Shown here in pieces: positions 55,549-57,007 of a stretch of DNA of 57,007 nucleotides. This DNA is from Anaerolineales bacterium (GTDB lineage Bacteria; Chloroflexota; Anaerolineae; Anaerolineales; UBA11579). The position numbers were made by a program, and so were the translations under genes. The notes beneath the pieces are model-generated. The model did no database searches, was not told the DNA's origin, and worked only from the letters and a program-made list of their open reading frames with translations. Position 1 is the stretch's first letter; the number at the start of each line of letters is the position of its first letter. The stretch lies in NCBI GenBank assembly GCA_020059485.1, contig JAGVCA010000015.1, positions 1-57,007 on the forward strand, given 5' to 3'.

Positions 55549-55722
55549 GTGGATGATGTGCGGCGGGATCCACGAACTGAGGGTGACAGAATCTGACAAA
55601 ATCTGACACTTTTTTGGATTTGATGGCGGTGTCAAGTGGGGTTACATGGGAGGGAGATCGAACCAATGGTTCGATTAGGGAGTTTGACCTTCGGTCAAAC
55701 ATCCGGGCCGGCCAGGAGGGGG

Positions 55723-55780
55723 CGGCGGGCAGCTGGAGGTGTTCAAGAAGGTGAAGTTTGATGAGGTGTTTGGGGGGTGA
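55723..55780 (+). pseudogene. 58-base near copy of the DUF115 gene 3' end
   Basis: This segment repeats 55491-55548 with five substitutions in 58 positions and ends with the same in-frame TGA. Translated it gives GQLEVFKKVKFDEVFGG and stop, against GQLEVFKKVGFDEVFGR in the intact gene. It looks like the last 18 codons of a lost tandem paralogue or a partial duplication. Nothing upstream of it continues the homology. Confidence 0.8.
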
Positions 55781-55890
55781 GCCCCTGTTCCACCTGAACC
55801 AGGGGTCAAACCCCCACCGACTGACCAAACGCTCTGGCGTTTGATCATCCACCTCCCCCTGATTCAGGAGGAGGCCAGGAGGGGGTCGTT

Positions 55891-55911
55891 TTGTAGGACT
55901 CGAACCTACAA
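55891..55911 (-). repeat. tRNA-like T-arm relic
   Basis: On the minus strand the sequence reads TTGTAGG TTCGAGT CCTACAA, a perfect stem with a canonical seven-base T-loop. Further 5' on the same strand CTTCCAA could be a glycine (TCC) anticodon loop, but the anticodon stem, D-arm and acceptor stem do not pair. It may be a decayed tRNA end or attachment-site remnant next to the AT-rich insert. Confidence 0.4.
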
Positions 55912-55997
55912 CACATTGGAAGATAGGGCGGTCTTGGGCGTATTTGGTTTTATTTGGAGGGCAACGATTTAGAAAAAAACTACGCTATCTCTGAATG

Positions 55998-56678
55998 CTA
56001 GTCTTCGTTAGATGAGATAAGTCTTATATAGTCAATTTCGATAAGTGTATCTGCAACATCAATCGGGTCAAGTCGTAATTCTGTAATGATTCCTCGCCAT
56101 GCAATATGCTTGCTCGCCCTTATTGTATAGACAATCATATCTTCGCTGGATTGTACTCGGAATGTCCATTTTTTCCATTCATTGAGCTGTGGATCTTCTT
56201 CGGTTCCAAAATACAATGCAGCGGTCCCACTCTTTGAGACTCTCATAGCGATCTCGATTATGTCAATTTTATCCCCATCCAATCTTAAGTTTCGATTGTA
56301 TAGGAGGGCGCCCCCCCCCTCAGGTGAGGTGCCTGTAAAGTATCCACCCGCTACGGATAGGTCAATCAGATCTGTATCATAGTAATTAGCTCCCCAACCA
56401 CCGAAATTTCCCTCCTGATCAAATTCCCAATCCATATCAATAGTTCCAGGTTCAGTAGGTTTAGGTGTAGAGGTTGGTGTATTTGTCGGAGTTGGAGAGT
56501 TAGTTGGGATTGCTAGTTGGGTTTCTGCGATAGCAGTATTTAGGGCGTTCTTAAAAATTTCTCCAGAAGCTTCTGTTTCTCTTATTGCCTGCTGTATTGC
56601 CGTCTCTGAGGGTGTACAGCTAGCAAAAAGGAGAAAAAGGATTATTAAAGCCGAATCTAATGCGATCTTGATTTTCAT
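55998..56678 (-). CDS. Putative lipoprotein with Pro/Thr-rich linker
   Basis: Exported lipoprotein of 226 residues from ATG 56678. The N-terminus has a basic start, a hydrophobic stretch ILFLLFA and a lipobox ending at Cys21 (LFASC). Residues about 60-78 form a P-T-N-S repeat linker (TPTNTPTSTPKPTEP), common in Chloroflexota surface proteins. The remainder is a beta-rich domain with GGWGAN and TEEDPQLNEWKKWTF, similar in feel to carbohydrate-binding jelly rolls; I do not recognise a named family. The gene and its flanks are visibly AT-rich with codon use unlike the rest of the window, suggesting recent acquisition. A TTG at 56687 is an alternative start. Confidence 0.75.
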   Translation of the reverse strand: MKIKIALDSALIILFLLFASCTPSETAIQQAIRETEASGEIFKNALNTAIAETQLAIPTNSPTPTNTPTSTPKPTEPGTIDMDWEFDQEGNFGGWGANYYDTDLIDLSVAGGYFTGTSPEGGGALLYNRNLRLDGDKIDIIEIAMRVSKSGTAALYFGTEEDPQLNEWKKWTFRVQSSEDMIVYTIRASKHIAWRGIITELRLDPIDVADTLIEIDYIRLISSNED

Positions 56679-56687
56679 GAAATTCAA

Positions 56688-56926
56688 TCCCTTACTTGAT
56701 TAAATTGTGAAATCATTATACAGTGATCTGGCTAATCTTGAAATATAAAGGCCGCCTAAATTTCAATTATTGAATCCCCATCTTTATCAGATCTTATAAC
56801 TCTTGTTTACTGGTTGCCACTGCACTCATTATATAGCGAGAAAATCGAATAGATCAATTCTTTTTATGGCACAATCTCCCCACTGCCTGCTTCCTACTCC
56901 CTACTCTCGACTCCCCCTTCCCGCGT
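56688..56926. other. AT-rich intergenic region
   Basis: No gene is seen. The stretch is AT-rich up to about 56880, then turns pyrimidine-rich (repeated CTCCC/CTACTC) before the promoter of the next gene. Confidence 0.5.
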
Positions 56927-56932
56927 TATAAT
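56927..56932 (+). promoter_or_regulatory. -10 box (TATAAT) at the terminal GT2 start
   Basis: Perfect TATAAT ending 7 bases before the ATG at 56940, with no ribosome binding site; the same leaderless design as at 131, 761, 10247 and 11703. Confidence 0.55.
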
Positions 56933-56939
56933 CCCCTGT

Positions 56940-57007
56940 ATGCCTGAAACCCGCCCGCTCGTCAGCATCATCACGCCTTCCTATAACCAGGCCGAGTTCC
57001 TCGAGCA
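56940..57007 (+). CDS. GT2 glycosyltransferase, N-terminal part cut by window edge
   Basis: Twenty-two codons are visible, reading MPETRPLVSIITPSYNQAEF and two more residues. VSIITPSYNQ is the standard first strand and nucleotide-binding loop of GT2 glycosyltransferases. The start is fixed by the TATAAT box at 56927-56932. The gene continues beyond the window, so glycan genes resume after the AT-rich insert. Confidence 0.8.
   Translation, partial: MPETRPLVSIITPSYNQAEFLE

Larger units (their letters stand above)
55549..55997. other. Gene-free patch of palindromes and duplicated segments
   Basis: No gene is seen. It holds: ATCTGACA twice at 55591-55598 and 55601-55608 before a T-run; a perfect 9-bp palindrome ATCGAACCA-A-TGGTTCGAT at 55657-55675; a hairpin GTTTGACC-TTC-GGTCAAAC at 55682-55700; GGGGT-CAA-ACCCC at 55802-55814; CAAACGC-TCTG-GCGTTTG at 55826-55843; the 13-mer GGCCAGGAGGGGG at both 55710-55722 and 55873-55885; and the DUF115 tail copy. 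The GGTCAAAC sequence recurs at 55693 and 55804. Base composition turns AT-rich after about 55930. Confidence 0.7.

Noticed and set aside
55511-55852. 113-residue minus-strand frame and its 77-residue partner
   Set aside because: They arise from the duplicated segment read backward (the same LLEHLQLPA-type words in both), with no family match.
55891-55965. Functional tRNA-Gly on the minus strand
   Set aside because: Only the T-arm pairs; anticodon stem, D-arm and acceptor stem do not form.

Overview
The window is about 57 kb of mostly GC-rich bacterial chromosome. Gene density is high, many starts sit directly on a TATAAT-like box, and the content is bactofilin, an FHA-ABCG exporter and a very large surface-glycan locus. 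Together these suggest an environmental Chloroflexota (Anaerolineae-type) genome. That assignment is an inference from gene style and content; the window holds no rRNA or other phylogenetic marker. No rRNA gene, CRISPR array or intact tRNA was seen.

Layout. (1) Left edge: the first codons of an IS607-type recombinase on the minus strand (1-37), then a 3-methyladenine DNA glycosylase and a bactofilin. (2) 1.3-7.4 kb, a lipid module: a condensation-domain-like acyltransferase, a three-FHA ABC-2 exporter on the opposite strand, an acyl carrier protein (ACP) and a fatty-acyl-AMP ligase (FAAL). (3) 7.5-13.2 kb: an NDP-sugar epimerase, a GT-C membrane glycosyltransferase, a hotdog thioesterase and a GT2 on the minus strand, an MscS channel on the plus strand, and a phosphoribosyltransferase on the minus strand. 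(4) 13.3-55.5 kb: about 35 plus-strand genes, nearly all abutting or overlapping by a few bases, forming one glycan biosynthesis locus.

The glycan locus has recognisable blocks. 13.3-21.1 kb: Gmd (GDP-mannose 4,6-dehydratase), two GT-C-like membrane proteins, a polyprenyl-phosphate GT2, a methyltransferase and a second FAAL. 21.2-26.4 kb: a winged-helix regulator, a GDP-fucose-synthase-like SDR, a Wzm/Wzt-type ABC exporter and a capsule-type glycosyltransferase. 26.4-39.0 kb: a sulfotransferase fossil, PseB-like dehydratase, RmlD-like reductase, NeuB-family synthase, SpsF-like cytidylyltransferase, five glycosyltransferase-type proteins, a sulfotransferase, an oxidoreductase and a methyltransferase. 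39.1-40.8 kb: a fused ATP sulfurylase-APS kinase, which would supply PAPS to the sulfotransferases. 40.9-43.9 kb: SDR, NeuA-phosphatase fusion and a short NeuB. 43.9-50.5 kb: capsule-type transferase, methyltransferase, and a tightly coupled cassette of carrier protein, class II synthetase-like amino acid:carrier-protein ligase, GNAT, AAC(3)-family acyltransferase and DUF4910 peptidase-like protein. 50.5-55.5 kb: a second sulfotransferase, GT2, third cytidylyltransferase, D-2-hydroxyacid dehydrogenase, SDR and a DUF115/Maf-like protein.

Taken together the locus looks able to build and export a sulfated, methylated, nonulosonate-containing surface polymer. The carrier-protein cassette at 46.4-50.5 kb is the best candidate for an undescribed activity: loading an amino acid on a dedicated carrier and moving it to a sugar amine. 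The right end (55.5-57.0 kb) breaks style: a patch of short palindromes with a duplicated DUF115 3' end and a tRNA-like T-arm, then an AT-rich lipoprotein gene, then the first 22 codons of another GT2.
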